From NCBI RefSeq assembly GCF_000425945.1, contig NZ_KE384481.1:372001-436000 (forward strand): a stretch of 64,000 nucleotides of DNA, read 5' to 3'. Origin of the DNA: Candidatus Solirubrobacter pratensis (lineage in GTDB: Bacteria > Actinomycetota > Thermoleophilia > Solirubrobacterales > Solirubrobacteraceae). The notes beneath the pieces are model-generated. The model was not told the origin of the DNA, did not search any database, and saw only the letters and a program-made list of their open reading frames with translations. Every line of letters begins with the position of its first letter. The stretch's first letter is position 1. Shown one piece after another: positions 24,229 through 34,626 of this stretch. The position numbers were made by a program, and so were the translations under genes.

Positions 24229-26574
24229 CTATAGCGCCGCCAGCGCGCGTGGGATCTCCAGCCGCGCGGCCCGGCGGGCCGGGCGCAGGGCGGCGAGGGC
24301 GCCTGAGAGGACGCCGACGATCGCGACGGCGAGGAGTCGGGTCGGCCCGACCGCGAAGGCGTCGACCGACGCGATCCGCACGAGCAGCGCGCCCAGCGCG
24401 AAGCCGGCCAGCAGCCCGGCGGCGGTGCCGAGCGCCGCGACGATCAGCGACTCGCCGCGCACGATCGCGCGCACCTGTCCGCGGGTGGCGCCGACCGCCC
24501 GCAACATGCCGAGCTCGCGCGTGCGCTCGTGCACCGAGAGCGCGAGCGTGTTGCCGATGCCCATCAGCGCGATCGCGATCGCGATCAGCAGCATCACGTA
24601 GACCAGGCCGAGCAGCACATTCAACCCGCCGGCGGCCGCCTCGGCGTACTGGGGCTTCGTCCGCACGCTCGCATCGCCGGCCAGGCGCGCGACCGCCGCC
24701 TGCCCGCCGCGCGCGCCGGGGTGGAGCACGACGTACACCGCCCGGTCGAGGTCCTGGCCCGCGTGCGGCGACCACGCGGCGCGCGAGAGCAGGTAGTCGC
24801 CCGGCAGCCGGCGGTTCTCGTAGACCGCTCCGATCCGCATGACCGGCGCGCTGCCGTCGAGGAACCGGACACGCACGCGCGAGCCTGCACGCCAGCCGTG
24901 CTCGTCCGCGACCTTGCGCGATACGGCGAGGTCGCCCGCGAGCGGGTCCCCGCCGAGGTCGGTGACAGCGGACAGCGCCCGCAGGTCGGCGATGGACACG
25001 GTGACGTCGTCATCCGCCACGTGCGCGCTTCCCACCCCGAGCCCGACCGCGCGCTCGACCTGCGGGAGTGCGCCGATGCGGCGCGCGAGCGCGGGATCGA
25101 GCCCGCCGCCGGGACCGCCCCAGCCCGTCGGCGCGACCGCAAGATCGCCCGCGAAGGACTCGGTGACGCTGTCCTGGACGGATGCCTTCAGCGACGTGAC
25201 GAACACCGTTGCGAGCGTGACGACGGCGACCCCCACGGCGAGCGCCGACGCGGTGTTGAGCGTGCGGCGCGGGTTGCGGCGGGCGTTGTCGCGCGCGATC
25301 GCTCCGGTGACGCCGCGCAGCGGCCTGCCCGCCAGCCCGGCGAGCGAGCCGGCGAGCGAGCTCCCGTGCGCCTCCGCGGCGGTCTCACGCAGCGCGGCGA
25401 CCGGCGGCACGCGGCCCGCGCGCCTCGCCGGGCTCAGACCCGCGACGAGCGTGACGAGCGTGCCGACGCCGAGCGAGACGATCACCGTCACGGGCGTGAC
25501 CACAAGGCCGCCATCCGGCAGCGCTCCGCCGAACGCGTCGAACATCGCCTTCAGGCCCGTCGCCATCCCGAGGCCGCCGAGGATCCCCGCGACCGACGCC
25601 GTCGCGCCGACGGCGAGCGCCTCGGTCGCGAGCAGCCGCGCGACCTGCCCGCGGGAAACGCCGAGCGCGCGCAGCAGCGCCGACTCGCGCGTGCGCTGGG
25701 CCGCCACGATCGAGAGCGTGTTGTGGATGCTGAACGTCGCCACGAGCAGGGCGATCGCCGCGAACACGATCAGGAACGCGCGCAGCATGTCGAGGAACTC
25801 GCCGCTGATCTGGTCGGAGTCCTCGGCACTGAGCTGCGCGCCGGTGACGACGTCGACGCCCTTCGGGAGCACGGCCCGCAGGCGGCGCACGAGCTCGCTC
25901 TGCGAGACGCCGGGCTCGGCCGCCACGCGGATCGTGCTGATGCGGTCGGCGCGATGCAGCACGAGCTGCTGCGCCTGCGCCGTCGTCAGCGCCACGAACG
26001 TCGACTGCCCGAGCCCGTCGGCGGAGCCGAAGGTGGCGATCCCGACGATCCTCACGCGCGTCGGCGCAGGCGTCTGAAGCGTCGTGGTGTCGCTGAGCTT
26101 CAAGCCGCCCGCGTCGGCGGCGCCGCGGTTGATCACGACCTCGCCCGCCGCACGCGGCGCCCGGCCCTCGACGAGCTTGTACGCGTTCAGCTGCGGCGTG
26201 GCGATCCAGTTGCCGGCGAGGCGCGGCGGCCCGTTCCCACCGACGGCCTTGCCGTCGGCGCCGAGCAGCGCACCGTAGCCGCTGACGACCGCCTCGGCCG
26301 CCTCGACCCCGGGCGCCGCACGGACCCGCCCGAGCAGCGCGGCGTCGATCGGGCCGCGGTCGGTCCCGTCGACGGACGAGACGCCGGCGGCGCTGCGCAC
26401 GGCGGCATCGGTGCCGGCGTTGGCCTCGGCGAACAGCGAGTCGAAGTTGCGCGCGAGCGTGGAGCCGAGCACAAGCGCGCCGGAGAGGAAGGACACGCCG
26501 AGGAAGACGGCGAGGAATGTGCCGGCGAGCCGGCGGCGGCGCGCAAGCAGGCCGCGCAGGGCCAGCGCGGTCAT
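24229..26574 (-). CDS. ABC transporter permease with two FtsX/MacB-type halves
   Basis: A 781-residue permease: N-terminal helix (LAGTFLAVFLGVSFLSGAL), a large extracytoplasmic domain, three helices (around FLIVFAAIALLVATFSIHNTL), a second such half, and a final three-helix FtsX block (LLGLVYVMLLIAIAIALMGIGNTLAL). Each half has the SVHERTRELGMLRAVGATRGQV-type coupling signature or its equivalent. Such transporters extrude lipids or peptides or act mechanically. ATG 26574 overlaps the ATPase stop. The frame stays open far upstream, but that part is the antisense of the ATPase. Confidence 0.93.
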   Translation of the reverse strand: MTALALRGLLARRRRLAGTFLAVFLGVSFLSGALVLGSTLARNFDSLFAEANAGTDAAVRSAAGVSSVDGTDRGPIDAALLGRVRAAPGVEAAEAVVSGYGALLGADGKAVGGNGPPRLAGNWIATPQLNAYKLVEGRAPRAAGEVVINRGAADAGGLKLSDTTTLQTPAPTRVRIVGIATFGSADGLGQSTFVALTTAQAQQLVLHRADRISTIRVAAEPGVSQSELVRRLRAVLPKGVDVVTGAQLSAEDSDQISGEFLDMLRAFLIVFAAIALLVATFSIHNTLSIVAAQRTRESALLRALGVSRGQVARLLATEALAVGATASVAGILGGLGMATGLKAMFDAFGGALPDGGLVVTPVTVIVSLGVGTLVTLVAGLSPARRAGRVPPVAALRETAAEAHGSSLAGSLAGLAGRPLRGVTGAIARDNARRNPRRTLNTASALAVGVAVVTLATVFVTSLKASVQDSVTESFAGDLAVAPTGWGGPGGGLDPALARRIGALPQVERAVGLGVGSAHVADDDVTVSIADLRALSAVTDLGGDPLAGDLAVSRKVADEHGWRAGSRVRVRFLDGSAPVMRIGAVYENRRLPGDYLLSRAAWSPHAGQDLDRAVYVVLHPGARGGQAAVARLAGDASVRTKPQYAEAAAGGLNVLLGLVYVMLLIAIAIALMGIGNTLALSVHERTRELGMLRAVGATRGQVRAIVRGESLIVAALGTAAGLLAGFALGALLVRIASVDAFAVGPTRLLAVAIVGVLSGALAALRPARRAARLEIPRALAAL

Positions 26575-27287
26575 GCCTCGATTCCCTTCAGGCGGTCGAG
26601 CACGGCGTCCGCCGTCGGCTCCTGCAGCTCGGCCACGATCCGGCCGTCGGCGAGGAACAGCACGCGGTCGGCGTAGGCGGCCGCGACGGGGTCGTGCGTG
26701 ACCATCACGAGCGTCTGGCCGAGTGCGTCGACCGTGCGGCGCAGGAACGCGAGCAGCTCGGCGCTCGAGCGGCTGTCGAGGTTGCCGGTCGGCTCGTCGG
26801 CGAAGACGATCTCCGGCCGCGAGGCCAGCGCGCGCGCCACCGCGACGCGCTGCTGCTGCCCGCCCGAGAGCTCCGACGGCCGGTGACTCAGGCGGTCGCG
26901 CAGGCCCACCGTGTCGATCACCTGCTCGAGCCACTCCGCGTCCGGGTCGCGCCCGCCGAGGCGCAGGGGCAGGAGGATGTTCTCGCGCGCATCCAGCGCC
27001 GGCAGCAGGTTGAAGGCCTGGAAGACGAACCCGACGCGCTCGCGCCGCAGCAGCGTCAGCTCGCGATCGGACAGGCCCGACAGCGGCGTGCCGCCGATTG
27101 CGACCTCGCCGGCCGTCAGCGCGTCGAGCCCGGCGACGCAGTGCATCAGCGTCGACTTGCCCGAACCGGATGGTCCCATGATCGCGGTGAAGGCGCCGCG
27201 ATCGAACGCGACGGTGACGCCGTCGAGCGCGCGGACGTCGCCATAGCGCTTCACGGCGGCGGAGGCGGAGGCTGCGGGAGCGGTCAT
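26571..27287 (-). CDS. ABC transporter ATP-binding protein (MacB/LolD type)
   Basis: A 238-residue ATPase. Walker A GPSGSGKST, Q loop region VFQAFNLLP, signature LSGGQQQRVAVARAL, Walker B IVFADEPTGNLDSR and H loop MVTHD are all intact. ATG 27287 is used; ATG 27323 would add 12 residues. It energises the permease encoded directly downstream. The NarL-type two-component pair just upstream likely controls it. Confidence 0.95.
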   Translation of the reverse strand: MTAPAASASAAVKRYGDVRALDGVTVAFDRGAFTAIMGPSGSGKSTLMHCVAGLDALTAGEVAIGGTPLSGLSDRELTLLRRERVGFVFQAFNLLPALDARENILLPLRLGGRDPDAEWLEQVIDTVGLRDRLSHRPSELSGGQQQRVAVARALASRPEIVFADEPTGNLDSRSSAELLAFLRRTVDALGQTLVMVTHDPVAAAYADRVLFLADGRIVAELQEPTADAVLDRLKGIEA

Positions 27288-27353
27288 GGCCGGAACTGTC
27301 GCCCCCGCCGGCTGCACCGGCATCGGCCCGGGGATGACACTTCGCGCGTACGG

Positions 27354-28007
27354 CTACGGGCGTACGAGGCCGCTCTGGTACGCCGCGACGACGAGCTGCG
27401 CGCGGTCGCGCGCGCCGAGCTTGCCGAGCGCGCGGCTGACGTGCGTCTTCGCCGTCGCTGGGCTGATCACCAGCGACTCGGCGATCTCGTGGTTCGTCAG
27501 CCCGTGCGCCACGAGCGCGACGACCTCTCGCTCGCGCTCGGTCAGCTCGGCGAGGACGTCCGCGCGGACTCGCGGCCCGCTCGCGGGGCGCGACGCGTAG
27601 TCGGCGATCAGGCGGCGCGTCACGCCGGGCGAGAGCAGCGCGTCGCCGGCGGCGACGACGTGGATCGCCTTCAAGAGGTCGACCGGCTCGGTGTCCTTGA
27701 CCAGGAAGCCGCTCGCGCCGGCCCGCAGCGCCTCGAACACGTACTCGTCGAGGTCGAACGTGGTCAGCATCACGATCCGCACGTGCTCGAGCGAGGGATC
27801 GGCGCCGATCCGGCGCGTCGCCTCGATCCCGTCCACGCCCGGCATGCGGATGTCCATCAGCACGATGTCGGCCCGGCGAGCGAGCGCGACGGCCTGCGCC
27901 CCGTCCGCCGCCTCGCCGATCACCTCGACGTCGTCCTGCGCCTCCAGCAGCGCGCGGAAGCCGGCCCGCACGAGGGCCTGGTCGTCGGCCAGCAGGATGC
28001 GGATCAT
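27354..28007 (-). CDS. NarL/LuxR-family response regulator
   Basis: A 217-residue regulator. Receiver domain with acidic DD pair (ILLADDQALV), phospho-acceptor Asp in DIVLMDIRMPGVDG and Lys in GFLVKDTEP; C-terminal LuxR-type HTH at residues 150-210 (LTEREREVVALVAHGLTNHEIAESLVIS). Its start overlaps the kinase stop by four bases. Regulates, presumably, the ABC transporter genes downstream. Confidence 0.95.
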   Translation of the reverse strand: MIRILLADDQALVRAGFRALLEAQDDVEVIGEAADGAQAVALARRADIVLMDIRMPGVDGIEATRRIGADPSLEHVRIVMLTTFDLDEYVFEALRAGASGFLVKDTEPVDLLKAIHVVAAGDALLSPGVTRRLIADYASRPASGPRVRADVLAELTEREREVVALVAHGLTNHEIAESLVISPATAKTHVSRALGKLGARDRAQLVVAAYQSGLVRP

Positions 28008-29206
28008 GGCGAAGCCTCGCTCCTGCCTCGGCGTGCGGCCTCATCACCGCTTCGCTCGGGGCTCGTTTCGCCCGGGAGCCCAGGGGGCGAGACTCCCGGC
28101 GACGCCCCGGGCGTGCTCCGCGGCAGCCTCGCGTACACGCGGAAGCCTCCGCCGGAGCGCGGGCCCGCGGCGAGCGTGCCCCCGAGCGCGGCGGCGCGCT
28201 CGGCCATGCCGGCGAGCCCGTTGCCGTGGCCGTTCACCGTCCCGCCCACGCCCTCGTCGCAGACCTCGACGACCAGGTCGCCGGGCTCGTAGCGCAAGCG
28301 GACCGCGGCGCTCGCCGTGCCCGCGTGGCGGATCACGTTGGTCACCGCCTCCTGCACGATGCGGAACGCGGCGAGATCGACCGCCGCGGGCAGCGGCGCG
28401 GGATCGCCCTCGATCTCGGTGTCCAGCCGCAGGCCCGCGGCGGCCGCGCCCGCGACCACCTCGTCGAGCCGCGCCAGGCCGGCGGTGGGCGCACGCGGGG
28501 CCGGCCCGTCCGCGCGCAGCGCCTCGAGCACCGAGCGCAGCTCGCCGAGCGCGTCCTTGCTCGCGTGCTTGATCGCCGCGAGCGCGTCGCGCGCCTGCTC
28601 CGGCCGCTCGTCGATCAGGTGCAGCGCGACGCCGGCCTGGACGTTGATCAGCGAGATGTCGTGCGCGAGCACGTCGTGGAGCTCGCGCGCGATCCGCAGC
28701 CGCTCCTCGCCGCGCTGCCGGCGCGCCTCGTCCTCGCGCGCCCTGCGCGCCTCGGCGCGGTACGCGCGGCGCCAGCGGATCGCCTCGGCCGCGCCGAGCA
28801 GGACCAGCAGCCAGGCGGCGAGCGACCCGGCGCCGCCCGCGGTGACGGCGTCGCCGCGCGCGAGCGGCGCGAGGAACGCGAACCCGATCCAGCCGCCGGC
28901 GAGCGAGAGCGCGGCGGCGAGCCGCCGGCCCTCGAGGTGCGCGCTGAAGAACGCGACGATCAGCGGCAGGAACACCGGCCCGCCCGGTAGGTCCAGCAGC
29001 CAGTACGCAAGCGTCAGCGCCAGCACCGCCGCGAGCACGGCGCCCGGATTGTCGCGGCGCCAGGTCAGCGCCAGTCCCGCGCCCCCGAGCAGCGCGAAGC
29101 CGAGCACCCCGGGCGTTCCGTCGTGGTAGCGGCTCGTCAGCGCGGTGGCGGCGACCGTCAGCCCGGCGACTCCGGCCGCGATGGCGAGATCGGTCCGCCG
29201 CTGCAT
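28004..29206 (-). CDS. Sensor histidine kinase (HisKA_3 type)
   Basis: A 400-residue membrane kinase: about five helices in residues 5-135, a short coiled coil, the phospho-acceptor His in RIARELHDVLAHDISLINVQ, and an HATPase_c domain (QEAVTNVIRHAG N box, VCDEGVGG and GLAGMAERAAALGG G boxes). The last 40 residues form a Pro/Ser-rich tail of no known function. Architecture matches the intramembrane-sensing DesK/LiaS-like group that often pairs with ABC exporters. Confidence 0.94.
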   Translation of the reverse strand: MQRRTDLAIAAGVAGLTVAATALTSRYHDGTPGVLGFALLGGAGLALTWRRDNPGAVLAAVLALTLAYWLLDLPGGPVFLPLIVAFFSAHLEGRRLAAALSLAGGWIGFAFLAPLARGDAVTAGGAGSLAAWLLVLLGAAEAIRWRRAYRAEARRAREDEARRQRGEERLRIARELHDVLAHDISLINVQAGVALHLIDERPEQARDALAAIKHASKDALGELRSVLEALRADGPAPRAPTAGLARLDEVVAGAAAAGLRLDTEIEGDPAPLPAAVDLAAFRIVQEAVTNVIRHAGTASAAVRLRYEPGDLVVEVCDEGVGGTVNGHGNGLAGMAERAAALGGTLAAGPRSGGGFRVYARLPRSTPGASPGVSPPGLPGETSPERSGDEAARRGRSEASP

Positions 29207-29271
29207 CCGGCCAGCCTAGGCGCACCGCGCGGCCCCGTCATCGGCCGCGCGGCGTACTCCCGCGGGCGTAC

Positions 29272-30753
29272 CTAGGCGATCAGCGAGCGCCCGGTCATCG
29301 CCTCGGGCTGCTCGATCCCCAGCAGCGCGAGCGCGGTGGGCGCGACGTCGGCGAGGATGCCCTCGCCGTCGAGCGCCTCGGCCCCGGCGGTCACGATGAA
29401 CGGCACCGGGTTGAGCGAGTGGGCGGTGTTGACGGAGCCGTCGTCGTTGAGCATGTGATCGCAGTTGCCGTGATCGGCGGTGACGATGCATGCGCCGCCG
29501 GCCGCGTGGACGGCGTCGACGACGCGCCCGAGGCACTCGTCGACCGTCTCGACGGCCTCGACCGCCGCCTCGATGACCCCGGTGTGGCCGACCATGTCCG
29601 GGTTCGCGAAGTTGATGATGGCGAACGCCGGCTTGTCGCCGTTGAAGTGCTCGACGAAGGCGTCCGTCGCCTCGCGCGCGCTCATCTCGGGCTTGTGGTC
29701 GTAGGTCGGCACGTCGCGCGGCGAAGGCACCAGCTCGCGCACCTCGCCGTCGTACGGCTCCTCCTCGCCGCCGTTGAAGAAGTACGTCACGTGCGGGTAC
29801 TTCTCGGTCTCGGCGACGTGCAGCTGGCCTTTGCCGGCGTCGGCGATCACCTGCGCGATCGTGACGTCCGGCCGCTTCGGCGGGAAGACGACGGGATAGT
29901 CCCAGTCCTCCTCGTACTGCGCCAGCGTCGTGTAGCGCTCGACCACCCCGGCGCCGCCGCGGTCGATCTCGGTGAAGTCCGGGTCGGCGAGCGCGAGCGT
30001 GATCTCGCGCATCCGGTCGGGCCGGAAGTTGAACGCGATCACCGAGTCGCCGGGACGGATGCGCGCCTCGTCGCCGACCAGCGTCGGCGCGATGAACTCG
30101 TCCGTCTCCTCGCGCTCGTAGGCGGCCTTGGCCGCGTCCTCCGCGGTCTCGCAGTGGTGCTCGGCCTTGCCGTGCACGAGCAGGTCGTACGCCTTCTGGA
30201 TGCGGTCCCAGCGCTTGTCGCGGTCCATCGCGAAGTAGCGCCCGACGACCGACCCCACGCGCGCGCCCCACGACTCGACCTCGGCGAGGTACTTCGCGCC
30301 GCCGGTCGGCGACGTGTCGCGCCCGTCGGTGAACGCGTGCACGACGACGTCGCCCTGCGCGAGCTCGACGAGCGCGCGCAGGTGGCGGTCCGACGAGTGC
30401 ACGCCGCCGTCGGAGACCAGGCCGATCAGGTGCACGCGCGGGGCGTCCTTCATTGCAGCCTGCAGGACCTCGTTGGAGGCCAGCGAGCCGTCCTCGACGG
30501 CGGCGTCGATGCGCGCGAGGTCCTGCGGCACGATCGTGCCGGCGCCGAGGTTGAGGTGCCCGACCTCCGAGTTGCCCATCTGCCCGTCGGGAAGGCCGAC
30601 GCTCGGCCCCATCGCGGTCAGCGTCGTGTGCGGGTGCTCGCCCCACAGCTCGTCGAACACGGGCGTGCTCGCGAGCGAGATCGCGTTGCCCGGGCCGTCG
30701 GGCGCGAGCCCCCAGCCGTCGAGCACGACGAGGCAGACGGACGGGACGCTCAT
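29272..30753 (-). CDS. gpmI: 2,3-bisphosphoglycerate-independent phosphoglycerate mutase
   Basis: A 493-residue alkaline-phosphatase-fold enzyme converting 3-PG to 2-PG with two Mn ions. The metal and Ser region reads LVVLDGWG and GQMGNSEVGHLNLGAG (catalytic Ser), with FTDGRDTSPTGG, and the metal-ligand segments FANPDMVGHTG and VTADHGNCDHM. ATG 30753 overlaps the tpiA stop. It is the last gene of the glycolytic operon. Confidence 0.96.
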   Translation of the reverse strand: MSVPSVCLVVLDGWGLAPDGPGNAISLASTPVFDELWGEHPHTTLTAMGPSVGLPDGQMGNSEVGHLNLGAGTIVPQDLARIDAAVEDGSLASNEVLQAAMKDAPRVHLIGLVSDGGVHSSDRHLRALVELAQGDVVVHAFTDGRDTSPTGGAKYLAEVESWGARVGSVVGRYFAMDRDKRWDRIQKAYDLLVHGKAEHHCETAEDAAKAAYEREETDEFIAPTLVGDEARIRPGDSVIAFNFRPDRMREITLALADPDFTEIDRGGAGVVERYTTLAQYEEDWDYPVVFPPKRPDVTIAQVIADAGKGQLHVAETEKYPHVTYFFNGGEEEPYDGEVRELVPSPRDVPTYDHKPEMSAREATDAFVEHFNGDKPAFAIINFANPDMVGHTGVIEAAVEAVETVDECLGRVVDAVHAAGGACIVTADHGNCDHMLNDDGSVNTAHSLNPVPFIVTAGAEALDGEGILADVAPTALALLGIEQPEAMTGRSLIA

Positions 30754-31511
30754 GCGCGGGCGGTCTCCACGATCGTCGCGAACGACTCGGCGTCGAGCGA
30801 CGCCCCGCCGACGAGCGCGCCGTCGACGTCGGGCAGCGCCAGCAGCTCCGCCGCGTTGTCGGGCTTGAGCGAGCCGCCGTAGAGGATCCGCACCCGGTTG
30901 CCGGCCTCCTTGTCGAAGCCCTGCACCAGCGCGCGCACGAACGCGATCGCGTCCTGCGCCTGCTCGGGCGTGGCGACCAGGCCGGTGCCGATCGCCCAGA
31001 TCGGCTCGTAGGCGACGACGACCTCGTGCAGGCGCTCCTTGGGCACCTTCTCGAGCCCTTCCTGCACCTGGTGGCGCAGCTTGCGCTCGGTGTCGCCGCG
31101 TTCGCGCTCCTCCTCCGTCTCGCCCACGCACAGGATCGGGATGAGCCCGGACTCGAGTGCCTTGGGGACCTTCAGCTGCAGCGCGCGGTCGGTCTCGCCG
31201 CAGAGCTGGCGGCGCTCGGAGTGCCCGAGGATCACGCCCGCGACGTCGATCTCGGTCAGCATCGGCGCCGAGACCTCGCCGGTGAACGCGCCCGCGTCCT
31301 GCTCGTGCATGTTCTGTGCGTAGACCTGGACGGCGCTGCCGCGCGCGGAGTCGACTACCGCCTGCAGCGACAGGTACGGCGGGCAGACGACCACGTCGAC
31401 GTCCTCGACGGCGCCGACGCGCGGAAGCAGGGCCTGGACGAGCTCCTCGGCCTCCGCGATGGTCTTGTTCATCTTCCAGTTGCCCGCGATGAACCGCCGG
31501 CGGTCGCTCAC
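30750..31511 (-). CDS. tpiA: Triosephosphate isomerase
   Basis: A 253-residue TIM barrel interconverting DHAP and G3P. FIAGNWKMNKT carries the catalytic Lys, ILGHSERRQL the catalytic His, and VVAYEPIWAIGTG the catalytic Glu; YGGSLKPDNAAELL closes the phosphate site. Overlaps pgk (ATGA-type, 4 bp) and gpmI. Confidence 0.97.
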   Translation of the reverse strand: MSDRRRFIAGNWKMNKTIAEAEELVQALLPRVGAVEDVDVVVCPPYLSLQAVVDSARGSAVQVYAQNMHEQDAGAFTGEVSAPMLTEIDVAGVILGHSERRQLCGETDRALQLKVPKALESGLIPILCVGETEEERERGDTERKLRHQVQEGLEKVPKERLHEVVVAYEPIWAIGTGLVATPEQAQDAIAFVRALVQGFDKEAGNRVRILYGGSLKPDNAAELLALPDVDGALVGGASLDAESFATIVETARA

Positions 31512-32624
31512 GACAGCGCCACCACCCCGGGCAGCTCCCGGCCCTCGACGAGCTCCAGCGACGCGCCGCCGCCGGTCGAGAGATGATCGACGCGGTCGGC
31601 GAGCCCGAAGGCCGCGAGCGCCGCGGCGGAGTCGCCGCCGCCGACGACCGTGGTCGCATCAGTGGACGCCATCGCCTCGGCGACGGCCTTGGTCCCGGCC
31701 GCGAACGGCTCGAGCTCGAAGGCGCCCATCGGGCCGTTCCAGAACACCGTGCCCGCGGCGGCGATCGCCGCCATGTAGCGCTCCGCCGTGCCGGCGCCGA
31801 TGTCCAGGCCCATCCACCCGTCGGGCACGTCGACCTCGGACAGCTCGCGCACCTCGGTGTCGGCATTGAACTCGCGGCCGGCGACGAGGTCGGTCGGCAG
31901 CTCGAGCTTGTCGTTGCCGAGCAGCTTGGAGGCGGGCTCGACACCCTCCTCCTCGCACAGCGAGGCGCCGACCGAATGGCCCTGCGCCTTGAAGAACGGG
32001 AAGCCCATCGCGCCGCCGATCAGCACCGTGTCGGCCTGCTCGAGGAACGCCTCGAGCACGCCGATCTTGTCGGTCACCTTGGCGCCGCCGACGACCGCCA
32101 CGAGCGGCCGCTTCGGGTCCTCGAGCAGGCCGGTCAGCGTCTCGACCTCGCGCTCGAGCAGCCGCCCGGCCGCCGACGGGAGCAGGTGCGCGACGCCCTC
32201 GGTGGACGCGTGCGCGCGGTGCGCCGCGCCGAACGCGTCGTTGACGTACGCGTCGGCCAGCGCCGCGTAGCGCTTGGCCAGCTCCGGGTCGTTCTTGGTC
32301 TCGCCGCCGAAGAAGCGGACGTTCTCGACCATCACCACCTCGCCGTCGGGCACGCTGTCGAGGTCCGGTGCGAGCTGGACCTCGACGCCGAGCAGCTCGG
32401 AGAGGCGCTCCGCCGCGGGACGCAGCGAGAACGTCGCGTCGCGCCCCTTCGGCCGGCCGAGGTGCGCGAGCAGGACGAGCCCGCTCGCGCCCTTCTCGCG
32501 CAGCTCGCGCAGCGTCGGCAGCGCCGCGCGGATGCGGGCGTCGTCGGTGATGTGTCGGTCCTCGTCCAGCGGGACGTTGAAGTCGACGCGGACGAGGACC
32601 CGCTTGCCCTCGACGTCGAGATCG

Positions 32625-32638
<14 letters not shown>
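31508..32638 (-). CDS. pgk: Phosphoglycerate kinase
   Basis: A 376-residue glycolytic kinase, a little shorter than the usual 390-400. The N-terminal motif RVLVRVDFNVPLD, LLAHLGRPKG, the hinge region and the nucleotide-binding TTVVGGGDSAAAL are present, ending STGGGASLELVEG. Makes ATP from 1,3-bisphosphoglycerate. Its start overlaps the end of gap by 14 bp. Confidence 0.97.
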
Positions 32639-33644
<1,006 letters not shown>

Positions 33645-33684
33645 CTTGAAACCCTTTCCGAGGTGAGAGAGGCGGCCGGTCAGG

Positions 33685-34620
33685 CTACCGAACCGTGCGC
33701 ATCGGCAGCCGGTCGACGTCGCGGTGCGACACCTCCACGAAGTACTCCTCGCGGTCGCGGAACACGTTCGCGAGGTGCTCGGCGATCGCGACCGAGCGAT
33801 GGCGCCCGCCGGTGCAGCCGATCGCGACCATCAGATGCGCCTTGCCCTCGGCCACGTACTGCGGGAGCAGGAACTCGAGCAGCGGGACGACGTGGCCGTA
33901 GAACTCGTCCAGGCGCCCGTCGCGCGCGACGTAGGCGACGATCCGCTCGTCGAAGCCCGTCAGCGGCCGCAGATCGGACTCGTAGTGCGGGTTGGGCAGG
34001 AAACGGACGTCGAAGGCGATGTCGGCGTCGCGCGGCGGACCGTGCTTGTGCCCGAAGGAAGTGAAGGTGACGGCGAGGCGGCCGGGCGACGCGGGCGACA
34101 GCAGCTCGTCGGCGACCTTGCGCCGCAGCGCGGCGGCCGAGAGGCCCGACGTGTCGATCACCAGATCCGCGCGCTCGCGCACGGGCGCCAGTAAGTCGAT
34201 CTCGGCGCGGATGCCGTCGATGACGCTGCCGTGCGGCGCCAGCGGATGGCGCCGGCGCGTCTCCTTGTAGCGGTTGACGAGCGCCTCCTCGTCGGCGGTG
34301 AGGAAGACGACGCGGTGCACGACGCCCGCGTCGGCCAGCTGGTCGATCACCCCCGCCAGCGCGGCGAGGTACTCGCCCCCGCGCGAGTCGCACACGACCG
34401 CCGCGAGCTCGACGCGCGAGCCCTGGTGCATGAACAGCTCCGCGAGCGAGCGGATCATCTCCGCCGGCAGGTTGTCGACGCAGAAGTAGCCCGCGTCCTC
34501 GAACACGTTCATCGCCGACGACTTGCCGGCGCCGGAGAGGCCGGAGATGACGACCAGGTCTCGCAGGTTGGAGCCGGGCTTGCGACCGTCGACCTGCTCG
34601 TCCCGGACCGCGTTTGCCAT
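33685..34620 (-). CDS. rapZ: RapZ/YvcJ-family nucleotide-binding protein
   Basis: A 311-residue P-loop protein, about 25 residues longer than usual at the N-terminus. Walker A VVISGLSGAGKSSAMNVFED, Walker B-like VIDTSGLSAAAL, and the C-terminal region FTSFGHKHGPP, FLPNPHYE and IGCTGGRHRSVAIAEHLA are conserved. In enterobacteria RapZ is an RNase E adaptor; in Gram-positives the role is less clear. It follows uvrC by 6 bp. Confidence 0.94.
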   Translation of the reverse strand: MANAVRDEQVDGRKPGSNLRDLVVISGLSGAGKSSAMNVFEDAGYFCVDNLPAEMIRSLAELFMHQGSRVELAAVVCDSRGGEYLAALAGVIDQLADAGVVHRVVFLTADEEALVNRYKETRRRHPLAPHGSVIDGIRAEIDLLAPVRERADLVIDTSGLSAAALRRKVADELLSPASPGRLAVTFTSFGHKHGPPRDADIAFDVRFLPNPHYESDLRPLTGFDERIVAYVARDGRLDEFYGHVVPLLEFLLPQYVAEGKAHLMVAIGCTGGRHRSVAIAEHLANVFRDREEYFVEVSHRDVDRLPMRTVR

Positions 34621-34626
34621 GCGCCG

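Noticed and set aside
24229..28047. A single 1272-codon protein spanning permease, ATPase and regulator
   Set aside because: Only the first 781 codons from ATG 26574 look like a protein. The upstream extension is a shadow of the ATPase and response-regulator genes, which have their own clear motifs.
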